DNA of 59,671 nucleotides, taken from assembly GCA_902782305.1 (NCBI GenBank), contig CACZMV010000016.1, positions 1 to 59,671 on the forward strand, in the 5' to 3' direction. This stretch comes from an uncultured Prevotellaceae bacterium. GTDB lineage: Bacteria > Bacteroidota > Bacteroidia > Bacteroidales > Bacteroidaceae. The notes under the pieces are model-generated. The model had not been told where the DNA came from. It did not search any database and was given only the letters and a program-made list of their open reading frames with translations. The position numbers were made by a program, and so were the translations under genes. Shown one piece after another: positions 24,907-34,529 of the stretch. Position 1 is the first letter of the stretch. Each line of letters starts with the position of its first letter.

Positions 24907-26340
24907 ATGAAGCCAAAAAGAATAGCGAACAAAAGGTGGAAGGTATTGATAGGGGCATTTCTCATTGGTCATTCCCCATTTCTCACTTCTCATTCCTCAT
25001 TTCTCATTTGCGGAGCACAGGCGCAGACATACGAGACGCGTTTCGAGCGTAGTGTGACAGACCTGATGCAGGACGTGGGCAAGCGCTTTGGCGTGAAGTT
25101 CAAGTTCGACAAGAACGTGGACACCGTAGGCAAGAAGATGCCTTATGCCGATTTCCGCGTGCGCCCCTACTCGCTGGAGATGACGCTCGACAACATCTGC
25201 AAATACTACGACTGGAACTGGTGGAAGCAGAGTGGCAACACATATAAAATCAAGTTGTACGAATATCCTCGTCGCCACGAGGCAGAGGGTAAGATGATGC
25301 TCGACTGGCTCTCCACCTTATATAATAATAAGGAGCAATGGGAGGCTCGTCGCGATACTCTGCGCAAGGAGGTCCGCCAACGTCTGGAACTGGATAAGTT
25401 CCTCGATTCGTGCGTCGTAACGAAAGACAAGAAAGCCGTGAGCACGGGCTTTCAGGGCAACTTGGTGCGCCCCGTCATCCTCTCGAAGATTCGCAAGCAC
25501 GACGGATACACCACGCAGAACATCTGCATTGAACTGACTCCTGGACAACATCTATTTGGCACCATCTACGCACCTTTAGGCAAATCAAAAAGTTCAAAGT
25601 TCAAAGTTCAAAGTTCAAAGAAGTACGCCCTGATAGTCTGCCCTGACGGACACTGGCCCTACCGCTATCGTAAGGACGAGCAACAGCGACTGGGAACCCT
25701 CGCACGCATGGGTGCCGTCTGTGTCGATTTCGATCTTTATGGCTGGGGCGAGAGTGCAAAGGAGGTGGGTGACCATCATAGCAGTCGTGCCCACGTCTAT
25801 CAGGCTGCTTGTGGTTACATCCTGCTCGACTGGATGCTGAAAAACCGCAAGGACATCGACAAGGAACGCGTGGGTGTGATGGGCGGCTCTGGTGGTGGTA
25901 CGCATACCGTGCTCCTATCTCTGTTGGACGAACGCGTCACAGCCTCAGCACCTGTGGTTCACCTGGCTTCACATTTCGACGGTGGCTGTCCTTGTGAGAG
26001 CGGCAAACCCGTACAGCTCGCAGCTGGTGGAACCTGCGAACCAGAACTTGCAGCTGTCATGGCTCCTAAGCCCATGCTTATCGTCAGCGACGGTGGTGAC
26101 TGGACGTCAAGTGTTCCCACATTGGAGTTCCCCTATCTGCAACGTATCTACGGATTCTACGGAGCCCAGGACAAGGTACGTAACGTGCATCTGCCCAACG
26201 AGCGCCACGACTTCCGCGAGAACAAGCGCAAGGCCGTCTACGACTTCTTCATCGACGTCTTTGGTCTCGACCGCTCGATGCTCGACGAGAGCAAAATCAC
26301 CATTGAACCAGAAGAAACGCTGAAATCGCTGTATAAATGA
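24907..26340 (+). CDS. secreted alpha/beta-hydrolase esterase with N-terminal STN-like domain
   Basis: A 477-residue protein from ATG 24907; two upstream starts fall in a repeat and give an unlikely leader. The signal peptide ([18 protein letters not shown]...CGAQAQ) is partly encoded by TTTCTCATT repeats. An STN-like beta domain follows ([19 protein letters not shown] ... [16 protein letters not shown]). The alpha/beta hydrolase has the nucleophile elbow GGSGGGT, an Asp in SDGGDW and a His in NERHDF. Similar proteins are annotated as acetyl-xylan-type or pectin esterases. An in-frame AAAGTTC repeat (25589-25620) adds an [10 protein letters not shown] linker. Its stop overlaps the GH95 start (ATGA), so the two are coupled; it may deacylate the glycan attacked by GH95. 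Confidence 0.75.
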   Translation: MKPKRIANKRWKVLIGAFLIGHSPFLTSHSSFLICGAQAQTYETRFERSVTDLMQDVGKRFGVKFKFDKNVDTVGKKMPYADFRVRPYSLEMTLDNICKYYDWNWWKQSGNTYKIKLYEYPRRHEAEGKMMLDWLSTLYNNKEQWEARRDTLRKEVRQRLELDKFLDSCVVTKDKKAVSTGFQGNLVRPVILSKIRKHDGYTTQNICIELTPGQHLFGTIYAPLGKSKSSKFKVQSSKKYALIVCPDGHWPYRYRKDEQQRLGTLARMGAVCVDFDLYGWGESAKEVGDHHSSRAHVYQAACGYILLDWMLKNRKDIDKERVGVMGGSGGGTHTVLLSLLDERVTASAPVVHLASHFDGGCPCESGKPVQLAAGGTCEPELAAVMAPKPMLIVSDGGDWTSSVPTLEFPYLQRIYGFYGAQDKVRNVHLPNERHDFRENKRKAVYDFFIDVFGLDRSMLDESKITIEPEETLKSLYK

Positions 26341-28709
26341 AAAGACTATTATTAACCGCATTATCATTATGCATGATGCACCATGCATTTTGCATAGGAT
26401 ACAGACTGTGGTACAACCAACCTGCACAAACGTGGACACAGGCATTGCCCGTGGGTAATGGTGTGATAGGTGGTATGGTGTTTGGTACACCCGCTGTGGA
26501 GCACATCCAGCTGAACGAGGAAACCATCTGGGCAGGTCAACCCAATAACGTGGTGAACCCCAACGCCAAGAAGGCACTTCCCAAGGTTCGCCAACTCATC
26601 TTCGAAGGGAAATACAAGGAGGCACAGGACTTGGCCAACGCACAGGTGATGCCTAATGCGGCAGGCCAGAATATGGGTATGCCCTATCAGCCCTTTGGCG
26701 ACCTGTATATCGCCATGCCAGGACATGCTGACTACCAGGACTATGAGCGATGGCTCGACTTGGACAATGCCAAGAGCATAGTCCGCTATAAGGTAGATGG
26801 TGTGCAGTATGAACGTGAGGTCATCACCCCATTGGGTGGTAACCACGTTATTGCCATCCACTTGACAGCCAGCGAGAAAGGCAAGATTACGTTTACTGCC
26901 AATATGACGACACCTCACGAGAATCCGCTGGTGGGTATGGATGGCAACGAGGCCACACTGTTGGGAGTTTCCAGCAAGCACGAAGGTCTGAAAGGCAAAG
27001 TGCGCTTTATGGGGCGTATGGCAATACAGACGAAAGGTGGTAAACAGCGTGGTTCGAATGGTAATATCAGCGTGGTGGGAGCTGACGAAGCAACCATCTA
27101 CCTGACCATTGGCACCAACGTGAAGAACTATAAGGACATTACTGGCGATGAAGAAGTGCAATCGAAAGAACGTCTGCACAAAGCGATGTCGCTAGGCTAT
27201 GAGGTGCTGAAGGCACAGCACGAGAAAACATATCATAAGTACTATGATCGTGTGAAGCTCGACCTGGGCGAGGACACCTTTGCCAACGTGCCCATGACTA
27301 AACGCATAGAGCAGTTTGGTAGTGTCACAGACAACTATCTCGTGGCAACTTATTTCCAGTTTGGACGCTATCTGCTTATCTCGTCGTCGCAGCCAGACAA
27401 TATGAACCCTGCCAATCTGCAGGGTATCTGGAACGATAAGATGTTCCCATCGTGGGACTCGAAATATACCACGAACATCAATCTTGAGATGAACTACTGG
27501 CCCTCTGAGGTGACGAATCTGACAGAGATGAATGAGCCACTGTTCAAACTGATTCGTGAAATCTACGAACAAGGCAAGGAAACGGCACGTGACATGTATG
27601 GTGCTGAAGGCTGGGTGTTGCATCATAACACAGACCAATGGCGCATCACGGGACCTGTAGATAGAGCACAGACGGGTTTATGGCCTGTAGGAGCCGCATG
27701 GCTCTGTCGTCACTTGTGGGAACATTATCTATATACAGGCGACAAGGACTTCCTGCGTCAATATTATCCTATCATGCTCGATGCAGCCCGCTTTTTTACA
27801 CAGACCCTCGTCAAGCATCCTACCAAGGGCTATTTAGTGGTTTGTCCTGGCGAATCGCCAGAGCATGGTGGCAAGGGACGCCCCACCCCACTGGATGCTG
27901 GAGTAACGATGGATAACCAAATCGTGACAGAGCTTTACACCAATGTGCTGGAGGCCAGCAAGATTCTTGGCGATAACAACTCTACGCTATCAACAATCAA
28001 TTCTCAATTAAAAGAGCTTCCTCCCATGCAGATTGGTCGCTGGGGACAGTTGCAGGAATGGCTCGATGATTTGGACGATCCCAAGGACGACCATCGCCAC
28101 TTCTCTCATCTCTATGGTCTCTATCCTTCTTATCAGATTACACCCACTCGCACCCCTGATTTATGGAATGCTGCCCGCAAGTCATTAGAGGCTCGTGGCG
28201 ACGTATCTACAGGATGGAGCATGGGTTGGAAAGTTTGCTCATGGGCCCGTTTGCTGGATGGCGAACATGCCTATAAACTGATCAAGGACCAATTGACGCT
28301 GACTGCGGATACCTTCTTGATATTTGGCGCTATCAAGCAGCGTGGTGGCACCTATCCCAATATGTTCGACGCTCACCCACCCTTCCAGATTGACGGCAAC
28401 TTCGGTTGTACGGCTGGTATTGCAGAGATGCTGATGCAGAGCTACGATGGTTTCATTTACCTGTTGCCTGCCTTGCCCAGCGTATGGAAAGACGGAAGCG
28501 TGAAGGGACTGGTGGCTCGTGGTGGTTACGAGATAGACATCGAGTGGAAGGATGGAAAACTCCAGAATGCTACCATCCACTCAAGAAACGGAGGCATCTG
28601 TAAGCTTCGCTCGAACACTCCGCTCAAAGGTAAAGGACTGAAAAAGACCAAGGAAGCCAACACCTACACGTTGTCAACGAAGGCTGGTGGTATTTATATC
28701 TTGCAATAA
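26337..28709 (+). CDS. GH95 alpha-L-fucosidase or alpha-L-galactosidase
   Basis: A 790-residue secreted enzyme of glycoside hydrolase family 95. The N-terminal signal ([17 protein letters not shown]) lies in a GCATTATGCA-type repeat. The beta-sandwich starts at [20 protein letters not shown]. The (alpha/alpha)6 barrel has the conserved NINLEMNYW region (about 380-388, base-assisting Asn residues), GQLQEWLDD (general acid Glu, about 575) and [10 protein letters not shown] (activating Asp, about 684). In this family inverting enzymes remove alpha-1,2-fucose or, in rhamnogalacturonan-II loci, terminal L-galactose. An in-frame STINSQL insertion (about 553) comes from a word repeat. It is coupled to the esterase gene and convergent with the phosphatase gene (2-bp gap). 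Confidence 0.92.
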   Translation: MKRLLLTALSLCMMHHAFCIGYRLWYNQPAQTWTQALPVGNGVIGGMVFGTPAVEHIQLNEETIWAGQPNNVVNPNAKKALPKVRQLIFEGKYKEAQDLANAQVMPNAAGQNMGMPYQPFGDLYIAMPGHADYQDYERWLDLDNAKSIVRYKVDGVQYEREVITPLGGNHVIAIHLTASEKGKITFTANMTTPHENPLVGMDGNEATLLGVSSKHEGLKGKVRFMGRMAIQTKGGKQRGSNGNISVVGADEATIYLTIGTNVKNYKDITGDEEVQSKERLHKAMSLGYEVLKAQHEKTYHKYYDRVKLDLGEDTFANVPMTKRIEQFGSVTDNYLVATYFQFGRYLLISSSQPDNMNPANLQGIWNDKMFPSWDSKYTTNINLEMNYWPSEVTNLTEMNEPLFKLIREIYEQGKETARDMYGAEGWVLHHNTDQWRITGPVDRAQTGLWPVGAAWLCRHLWEHYLYTGDKDFLRQYYPIMLDAARFFTQTLVKHPTKGYLVVCPGESPEHGGKGRPTPLDAGVTMDNQIVTELYTNVLEASKILGDNNSTLSTINSQLKELPPMQIGRWGQLQEWLDDLDDPKDDHRHFSHLYGLYPSYQITPTRTPDLWNAARKSLEARGDVSTGWSMGWKVCSWARLLDGEHAYKLIKDQLTLTADTFLIFGAIKQRGGTYPNMFDAHPPFQIDGNFGCTAGIAEMLMQSYDGFIYLLPALPSVWKDGSVKGLVARGGYEIDIEWKDGKLQNATIHSRNGGICKLRSNTPLKGKGLKKTKEANTYTLSTKAGGIYILQ

Positions 28710-28711
28710 AA

Positions 28712-30775
28712 TCAACTTACCTTCAGACACATCATCGTCAGGTCATCATTCGGTTCGGTGCCCTGACGATGTTTTTCTATCTCAGCGGCAAGTGCCTCAA
28801 CCACCTGCTGCGACGAGCTGTAACGAGTTCTTCGTAAAGCATCTATCAAGCGTGCTTCACCAAATTGTTGACGCTGCGGATTCTCTGCCTCGTTCAAGCC
28901 GTCCGTATAGACAAACAACGGACGATTCTTGATACTTTCAATCTCCTCGCCCACAAAATGCAAGTCAGGCCATAGGCCAATGGGCGCATTGGATTCCATT
29001 TTGAGGAATTCGCCTTGTTGCAAACCACCACCAATAACAGGAGGATTATGTCCTGCATTACAGAACAAGAGATGTCCCGTCTGCAAATCAACAAGTCCTA
29101 TAAACATGGTTACAAACATGCCATTCTGATTGTCTTCACCAGAAAGGGCAGCATTAATGCGGGTACATATTTCAGCAGGCATCATGCCTTGTTTAGCCAA
29201 CGTCAAGAACAGACGTGTAGCCTGAGCCATAAACAATGAAGCGGGCACGCCCTTACCAGACACATCACCCACTGCGAAATATAATTTGTCACCTTCTATC
29301 TGATAACCATAAAGGTCACCACCCACCTCTTTAGCAGGCGTCATGGCAGCATATAAATCCAAACCCTCACGATGAGGAAATTCACTAGGCACCATCGACA
29401 TCTGGATATCACGAGCAATGCGAAGTTCACTGGCCATACGTTCCTTTACAGCTGTGGCTTCTTCCAATTGGTCATAAGCACCCTTCAACTGTTCATGTGC
29501 TAATTCCAAGCGCATAGCTGCACGATGACGGAAGAAGATGAAAAGAACAAGTGCCAAGACAACGATTGCTAAAACGATAATGGCTGCTACAAAACGTTGG
29601 TGTGAAAGCGAAGTCTGTTGTTCAACAATCTGAAGATCCTTCTCTTGTGTCTCATAGATAGCCGACAATTCTGCAGCCTCGTCTTGTTTCTGCCATGCGA
29701 TAGCAGAATCCAAAGCCGTCATGATGCGCAATCCAACAGCAATGGCACTATCCTTATTACCAGCCCCGGCATTCGCACGGAACTTAGGAAATACGTATTG
29801 CTGGATGATATCCAATGAGGGGCGGTCTACTCTTCGACGTATCTCATTCTCGATGTCAGCATAGCTTTTCACTGCCTCCGAATAGAGTCCGGCTTCTAAT
29901 TGGAACTCACCAGGGAATCGCTGCGAACCATCTTGATAACTCTTTGTATGTTGATACCTTTCGTACCACTTGAGGGCTTCTTGTCTATTCCCTTTTGCCA
30001 AAACGATGCGAGAACGGTTGTTACACATTCGGGCATATTGCTTATCGGCTTGAGCACTGTCTGCTTGAGGCTGTTGACAATAGACCTGTATCAGGGAGTC
30101 AACACACAAGGACCAACGCATGGCAGCATCATACTGATGGGCATCTATACAGAAAAGTACTGTATTGTTCAGAATCACAAGGGTTTTCTCGAAAGTATAT
30201 AAAGTAGTATCTGAGGCTATTCCCTTCCGAAACTCAGCAAACGATTCTTCAAAGCATTTGTCAGCCTCAGCAAAACGCTTTGTTTTCAAATGACAGATAC
30301 CTATATCACCCAGATGCGTTCCAAGGTCGGCAGAACTCACAATACCCGATTTTTTCATCTTAGCCACGGATGGAACAGACAAACGAAGCGCTCCTTCAAA
30401 ATCATGTTTAATCTGGTATTTATGGGCTAAGCCTATAATTGCTCTGTAATTATAACGTTCTTCCGCCTGGCCATGAGCCTCAGAGGTAGCAGCAAGTTTC
30501 CAATATTTCTCACACATACAATCTTCTTTTAAAAGATTGTAGATGTGGCCTCGTTCGTAATTGGCACGAATAGGACCAATAGCATGGATTTGCTCAAGAC
30601 TATCAACAAGTGCGAAAACAGTATCTATGCTCAAAGTATGCTTAGCCTGAAAAATGAGCGAGTCATTATGAAGGGCTTGCTGTGACTTCTCATCAATAGC
30701 TGAGTAACTTGAGGCATTATAATCACAACTTACAAAAAGTAAGACTGTCCAAACAACGAGTAAGAATCTGTTCAT
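28712..30775 (-). CDS. membrane-anchored TPR/PP2C (SpoIIE-type) phosphatase
   Basis: About 687 residues from ATG 30775 (MNRFLLVVWTVLLFVSC, a lipobox-like signal; ATG 30781 is equally possible). Residues about 40-370 form a periplasmic TPR-like helical repeat region. A membrane segment lies at about 395-416 (FVAAIIVLAIVVLALVLFIFF), then a coiled signalling helix (LAHEQLKGAYDQLEEATAVK). The SpoIIE/PP2C phosphatase has EVGGDLYGY (about 483-491), GDVSGKGVPAS and FVYTDGLNEAEN, with metal-binding Asp residues intact and NDDLTMM at the end. Such proteins dephosphorylate anti-anti-sigma or partner proteins after a periplasmic signal. The upstream frame to 30826 is rejected because it lies in the promoter. 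Confidence 0.9.
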   Translation of the reverse strand: MNRFLLVVWTVLLFVSCDYNASSYSAIDEKSQQALHNDSLIFQAKHTLSIDTVFALVDSLEQIHAIGPIRANYERGHIYNLLKEDCMCEKYWKLAATSEAHGQAEERYNYRAIIGLAHKYQIKHDFEGALRLSVPSVAKMKKSGIVSSADLGTHLGDIGICHLKTKRFAEADKCFEESFAEFRKGIASDTTLYTFEKTLVILNNTVLFCIDAHQYDAAMRWSLCVDSLIQVYCQQPQADSAQADKQYARMCNNRSRIVLAKGNRQEALKWYERYQHTKSYQDGSQRFPGEFQLEAGLYSEAVKSYADIENEIRRRVDRPSLDIIQQYVFPKFRANAGAGNKDSAIAVGLRIMTALDSAIAWQKQDEAAELSAIYETQEKDLQIVEQQTSLSHQRFVAAIIVLAIVVLALVLFIFFRHRAAMRLELAHEQLKGAYDQLEEATAVKERMASELRIARDIQMSMVPSEFPHREGLDLYAAMTPAKEVGGDLYGYQIEGDKLYFAVGDVSGKGVPASLFMAQATRLFLTLAKQGMMPAEICTRINAALSGEDNQNGMFVTMFIGLVDLQTGHLLFCNAGHNPPVIGGGLQQGEFLKMESNAPIGLWPDLHFVGEEIESIKNRPLFVYTDGLNEAENPQRQQFGEARLIDALRRTRYSSSQQVVEALAAEIEKHRQGTEPNDDLTMMCLKVS

Positions 30776-30815
30776 AGCCATAAAGGTTGCTTTTGGATGG
30801 TTTTCAAATTCGCCA

Positions 30816-30848
30816 CAAAAATACAAAAAAAATCTGAGGCAGGCGAAA
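30816..30848 (-). promoter_or_regulatory. promoter of the PP2C phosphatase gene
   Basis: TATTTTTG (30823-30816, minus) matches TAnnTTTG; TTTC (30848-30845), 21 bp upstream, is a weak -33 element. Start codons at 30781/30775 are about 35-41 bp downstream. Confidence 0.5.
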
Positions 30849-30915
30849 ATTTAGGTCTAAAATACGGTTCAGATGTTGCAAATAATTTAGGATTTGTTTC
30901 ATTTAGCCAATTGTT

Positions 30916-30947
30916 TTTGGGTTATTCGTAATAATAATGTATCTTTG
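30916..30947 (+). promoter_or_regulatory. promoter of the GH51 gene
   Basis: TTTG (30916-30919), 20 bp, TATCTTTG (30940-30947): an exact Bacteroidota promoter. Transcription should start near 30954, so the start codon is 30978 or 30984 and not the ORF's first Met at 30894. Confidence 0.8.
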
Positions 30948-30983
30948 CAACAGGAAATTTCTAATCATAAAACAATAATGCAA

Positions 30984-32987
30984 ATGAAACGTATGACGCT
31001 TGTTGCCCTGTTTGTGGCAACGACACTGGGTCTATCAGCCCAGAAGCCGATGAATGCCCCCAAGGGTGGCAAGGCAATTAGTGACGAACTGATTGGCATT
31101 TTCTTCGAGGACATCAGCAGCTCAGCTGATGGTGGCCTTTATGCCGAGTTGGTACAGAACGGTTCGTTCGAGTACAGTCCAAGTGATCGTGATGGTTGGG
31201 GAGCTGGTACCTCATGGAAACAAGTTCGTCCAGGTCACTCACTGGGAACCCTGGAGGTTCGCAAGGACAATGGTATCCATCCCAACAATCCCACCTACAT
31301 GCGATTGCATGTTGAACGCGTGAAGGAGTTCTACGACTATAATGGATGGAAAGGCTTTGGCATTGAGAACGAAGGTTTCAAGGGTATTTCTGTCAAGGCT
31401 GGTGCCAAGTATGATTTCTCTGTATTCCTCCGCAACTACGGAACTGCCAAGCAGGTTCGTGTTGTTTTAGGCATTCCACAGGGATGGGGAAAAGACCCCA
31501 AGGTGCTGGCTGAGGCTACCATCAATGCTGACAGCAAAAACTGGAAGAAATATGATGCCGTTTTGACATCCAGCGAAGATTGCACGAATGCCATTCTGCA
31601 GATGCTCATACTGAATCAGGGCGACATTGACGTGGACATGGTATCACTGATGCCTCAGGACACCTATAAGGGACATGGATTGCGCAAGGATCTCGCTCAG
31701 GCTTTGGCTGATTTGCAGCCTAAGTTCATGCGCTTCCCTGGTGGATGTGTCGTACATGGTGGTGGCGACGGATTCTGGGACACCTATCGTTGGAAGACCA
31801 CTATTGGTCCCAAAGAGACACGTCGTGGTTTGAAGAACACATGGGGCTATCATCAGAGCATGGGCTTGGGATACTATGAGTATTTCCAGTTCTGCGAAGA
31901 CCTGAACATGGAGCCTGTACCCATCCTGCCCTGTGGTGTATCTTGTCAAGGTACCAATGGTGGCTGGGGCATGAAAAACCAGGCACAGGAAGTGGTTCCC
32001 ATGTCTGAGATGGACGAATGGGTAGCTGAAGCCATTGATCTTATCGAGTGGGCTAATGGCGATCCTACTACCAACAAATGGGCCAAGATGCGTGCTGATG
32101 CTGGTCACCCCAAGCCTTTCGGACTGAAATACTTAGGTATTGGTAACGAGGAACGTATCTCTCCTGAGTTCTGCGAGCGCTTTACTTATATGTATAAGAA
32201 GATTATGGCTGTTCATCCTGAGATTGTCATCGTAGGAACAGCAGGTCCTGGTTCTCATCCTGGCAATCCCGATTTGGAGAATGGCTGGAAGTTGGCTGAG
32301 GAGTTAGGTATGCCCATTATCGATGAGCACTACTACGAGCCTAACACTTATTTCCTGAACAATCGTCAATACGACAAATATCCTCGTGACCGTAAGACAA
32401 AGGTTTATCTGGGTGAGTATGCTGCCAAGGACAAGAAGCTGATTGATGCATTGGCAGAGGGTCTCTATCTGTTGCATGTTGAGCGTAATGCAGACATTGT
32501 ATGCATGACCTCTTACGCTCCTCTCTTCGCCAAGAAGGATGCTACCAACTGGAATCCTGACATGATTTACTTCGACAACGAGCGTCCCTACCTGACTTGC
32601 AGCTACTATGTTCAGCAGTTGTTCGGACAGTCTAGCGGTCAGTACTTCTATGGCGACTGCGTACAGTTCGAGGGCGACAAGGCTGGTATTATTCAGCCAC
32701 AGGCTGATGTTCACTATGGCCAGAGTGTTATTCTCAACGTGAAGACTCGCAAGCTCTACGTGAAGTTAATCAATGCTACGGACAAGGAGAAGGAAGCCGA
32801 TATCAACCTCTCTCGTTTCCCCATCAAGAAGAACTGCATAAAGACTGTGCTTGTTGGTTCAGCAGACGATGAGAACAACTACGAGAAGCAGCCCATTGCT
32901 CCCCAAAAGGAGACTATCAAGGCTAAGAAGAAGTTTGATATCGACTTGAAGCCATACTCAATGGTCATGCTCGAATACCAGCTATAA
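30984..32987 (+). CDS. GH51 alpha-L-arabinofuranosidase
   Basis: A 667-residue secreted enzyme starting MKRMTLVALFVATTLGLSAQ (signal peptide ending SAQ). Residues 30-330 hold the N-terminal carbohydrate-binding-like sandwich (GIFFEDISSSADGGLYAELV is the GH51 signature). The (beta/alpha)8 barrel contains FMRFPGGCVVHG, YLGIGNEERISPEF (acid/base Glu, about 395) and KVYLGEYAAKD (nucleophile Glu, about 475). A C-terminal beta domain completes the family layout. It hydrolyses alpha-L-arabinofuranosyl side chains of arabinan, arabinogalactan or pectin in the periplasm. It is transcribed alone between its promoter and a strong terminator at 33017. Confidence 0.95.
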   Translation: MKRMTLVALFVATTLGLSAQKPMNAPKGGKAISDELIGIFFEDISSSADGGLYAELVQNGSFEYSPSDRDGWGAGTSWKQVRPGHSLGTLEVRKDNGIHPNNPTYMRLHVERVKEFYDYNGWKGFGIENEGFKGISVKAGAKYDFSVFLRNYGTAKQVRVVLGIPQGWGKDPKVLAEATINADSKNWKKYDAVLTSSEDCTNAILQMLILNQGDIDVDMVSLMPQDTYKGHGLRKDLAQALADLQPKFMRFPGGCVVHGGGDGFWDTYRWKTTIGPKETRRGLKNTWGYHQSMGLGYYEYFQFCEDLNMEPVPILPCGVSCQGTNGGWGMKNQAQEVVPMSEMDEWVAEAIDLIEWANGDPTTNKWAKMRADAGHPKPFGLKYLGIGNEERISPEFCERFTYMYKKIMAVHPEIVIVGTAGPGSHPGNPDLENGWKLAEELGMPIIDEHYYEPNTYFLNNRQYDKYPRDRKTKVYLGEYAAKDKKLIDALAEGLYLLHVERNADIVCMTSYAPLFAKKDATNWNPDMIYFDNERPYLTCSYYVQQLFGQSSGQYFYGDCVQFEGDKAGIIQPQADVHYGQSVILNVKTRKLYVKLINATDKEKEADINLSRFPIKKNCIKTVLVGSADDENNYEKQPIAPQKETIKAKKKFDIDLKPYSMVMLEYQL

Positions 32988-33016
32988 AGTTTACTCGACC
33001 TAAACCTTCAACTATC

Positions 33017-33052
33017 AGACTGACGACATTTTCAATGCTCGTCAGTCTTTTT
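33017..33052 (+). terminator. rho-independent terminator after the GH51 gene
   Basis: AGACTGACGA (33017-33026) pairs with TCGTCAGTCT (33039-33048), giving a perfect 10-bp stem, 12-base loop and a following T-run. Confidence 0.85.
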
Positions 33053-33070
33053 AATATATATAGGTGGACT

Positions 33071-34528
33071 ATGAAGAAACTAATCATGATATTGAGCCTT
33101 GCGTTGTTGACAGTGTCAGCACAGGCAGGCAAGCCATGGGACAATGGCAAGTTGAAGGTATCGGATAACCAGCGTTATCTGCAGTTTGAGAACGGACAGC
33201 CTTTCTTCTGGTTAGGAGAGACAGGCTGGCTATTGCCTGAGCGTCTGGACAGAGCAGAGGCTGAATGGTATCTGCAAAGTTGTGCAAAGGCAGGTTATAA
33301 TGTAGTACAGGTGCAAACAATTGATGGTGTTCCTGCCCATAACATCTATGGACAGTTGTCGAACATAGACGGATGGAACTTCAAGAACATCAATCAAAAG
33401 GGTGTTTATGGTTATTGGGACCACATGGACTATATCGTCAATATGGCACAACAGCATGGCATCTACATCGGTATGGTGTGCATCTGGGGTGGATTGGTAA
33501 AAGCTGGTCTGCTGAGTGTGGAGGACGCCAAGAAATACGGAACGTTCCTGGCCAACCGTTATAAGGACAAGCCCAACATCATCTGGTTTATGGGTGGCGA
33601 TATTCAGGGCGACATCAAGCCCGAAGTTTGGGAAGCATTGGCTACCACTATCAAGTCGATTGACAAGAATCATATCATGACCTATCATCCTCGTGGACGT
33701 TACACCTCTGCCAAATGGTGGAGCAAAGCCTCATGGATGGATTTCCACACCTTCCAAAGCGGACATCGTCGTTATGGACAGCGTATGGGTAATGTCGACT
33801 ATCCTATTCCTGACAATACGGAGGAAGACAACTGGATGTATGTAGACTCCACCTGGAAGTACAATCCCATCAAGCCTGTGCTGGATGCAGAACCAAGTTA
33901 CGAGGACATCCCTATGGGACTCCACGATACCAACGAGCCACGCTGGCAGGATTATGATGTGCGTCGTTATGCCTACTGGAGTGTGTTTGCAGGCAGTTGT
34001 GGACACACCTACGGACATAATGCCATCATGCAGATGCTAAAGCCTGGCTATCCAACAAGCTATGGTGATGCTGGCGATGTAAAGACGTGGTATCAGGCTC
34101 TGAAAGACCCTGGTTTCAACCAGATGCAATACCTGAAGCGTCTTATCCTGTCGTTCCCCTACTTTGAGCGTGTTCCTGACCAAAGCATTATTCTGGAGAA
34201 TGGGGAGAAGTATAATCGCCTTATCGCCACCCGTGGCAATGACTATTTGTTGGTTTACAACTACAACAACAATAACATGAAGCTCGACCTCACAAAGATT
34301 AGTGGTGCCAAGAAGAATGTGTGGTGGATGACCGCTGCCACAGGAAAACTGAAGTATCTTGGTGAGTTCGACAACAAGGTACTCACCTTCCGCTATCATC
34401 CACAGTCAGCGCGTGTGGAAGATGGTGTACTCATCGCTATAGACAGCACAAAAGACTACTTGAAGAAAGACCAGACGGAGCTATCGCCTGATGGTTACAA
34501 AGCAAAAGAACGAGACTTAAACGAGTAA
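33071..34528 (+). CDS. GH140 apiosidase-like protein (DUF4038)
   Basis: A 485-residue secreted protein with signal MKKLIMILSLALLTVSAQA (the ORF's first Met, 33035, lies in the terminator tail and is rejected). Residues 20-380 match the DUF4038 TIM barrel: FENGQPFFWLGETGWLLPE, VVQVQTIDGVPA, IIWFMGGDIQGD (likely acid Asp) and PVLDAEPSYEDIP (likely nucleophile Glu/Asp region). The C-terminal beta domain resembles the collagen-binding-like domain of the family. GH140 founders cleave the apiose-galacturonic acid bond at the base of rhamnogalacturonan-II side chains. It is followed by the GH78 gene after 1 bp. Confidence 0.85.
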   Translation: MKKLIMILSLALLTVSAQAGKPWDNGKLKVSDNQRYLQFENGQPFFWLGETGWLLPERLDRAEAEWYLQSCAKAGYNVVQVQTIDGVPAHNIYGQLSNIDGWNFKNINQKGVYGYWDHMDYIVNMAQQHGIYIGMVCIWGGLVKAGLLSVEDAKKYGTFLANRYKDKPNIIWFMGGDIQGDIKPEVWEALATTIKSIDKNHIMTYHPRGRYTSAKWWSKASWMDFHTFQSGHRRYGQRMGNVDYPIPDNTEEDNWMYVDSTWKYNPIKPVLDAEPSYEDIPMGLHDTNEPRWQDYDVRRYAYWSVFAGSCGHTYGHNAIMQMLKPGYPTSYGDAGDVKTWYQALKDPGFNQMQYLKRLILSFPYFERVPDQSIILENGEKYNRLIATRGNDYLLVYNYNNNNMKLDLTKISGAKKNVWWMTAATGKLKYLGEFDNKVLTFRYHPQSARVEDGVLIAIDSTKDYLKKDQTELSPDGYKAKERDLNE

Positions 34529-34529
34529 T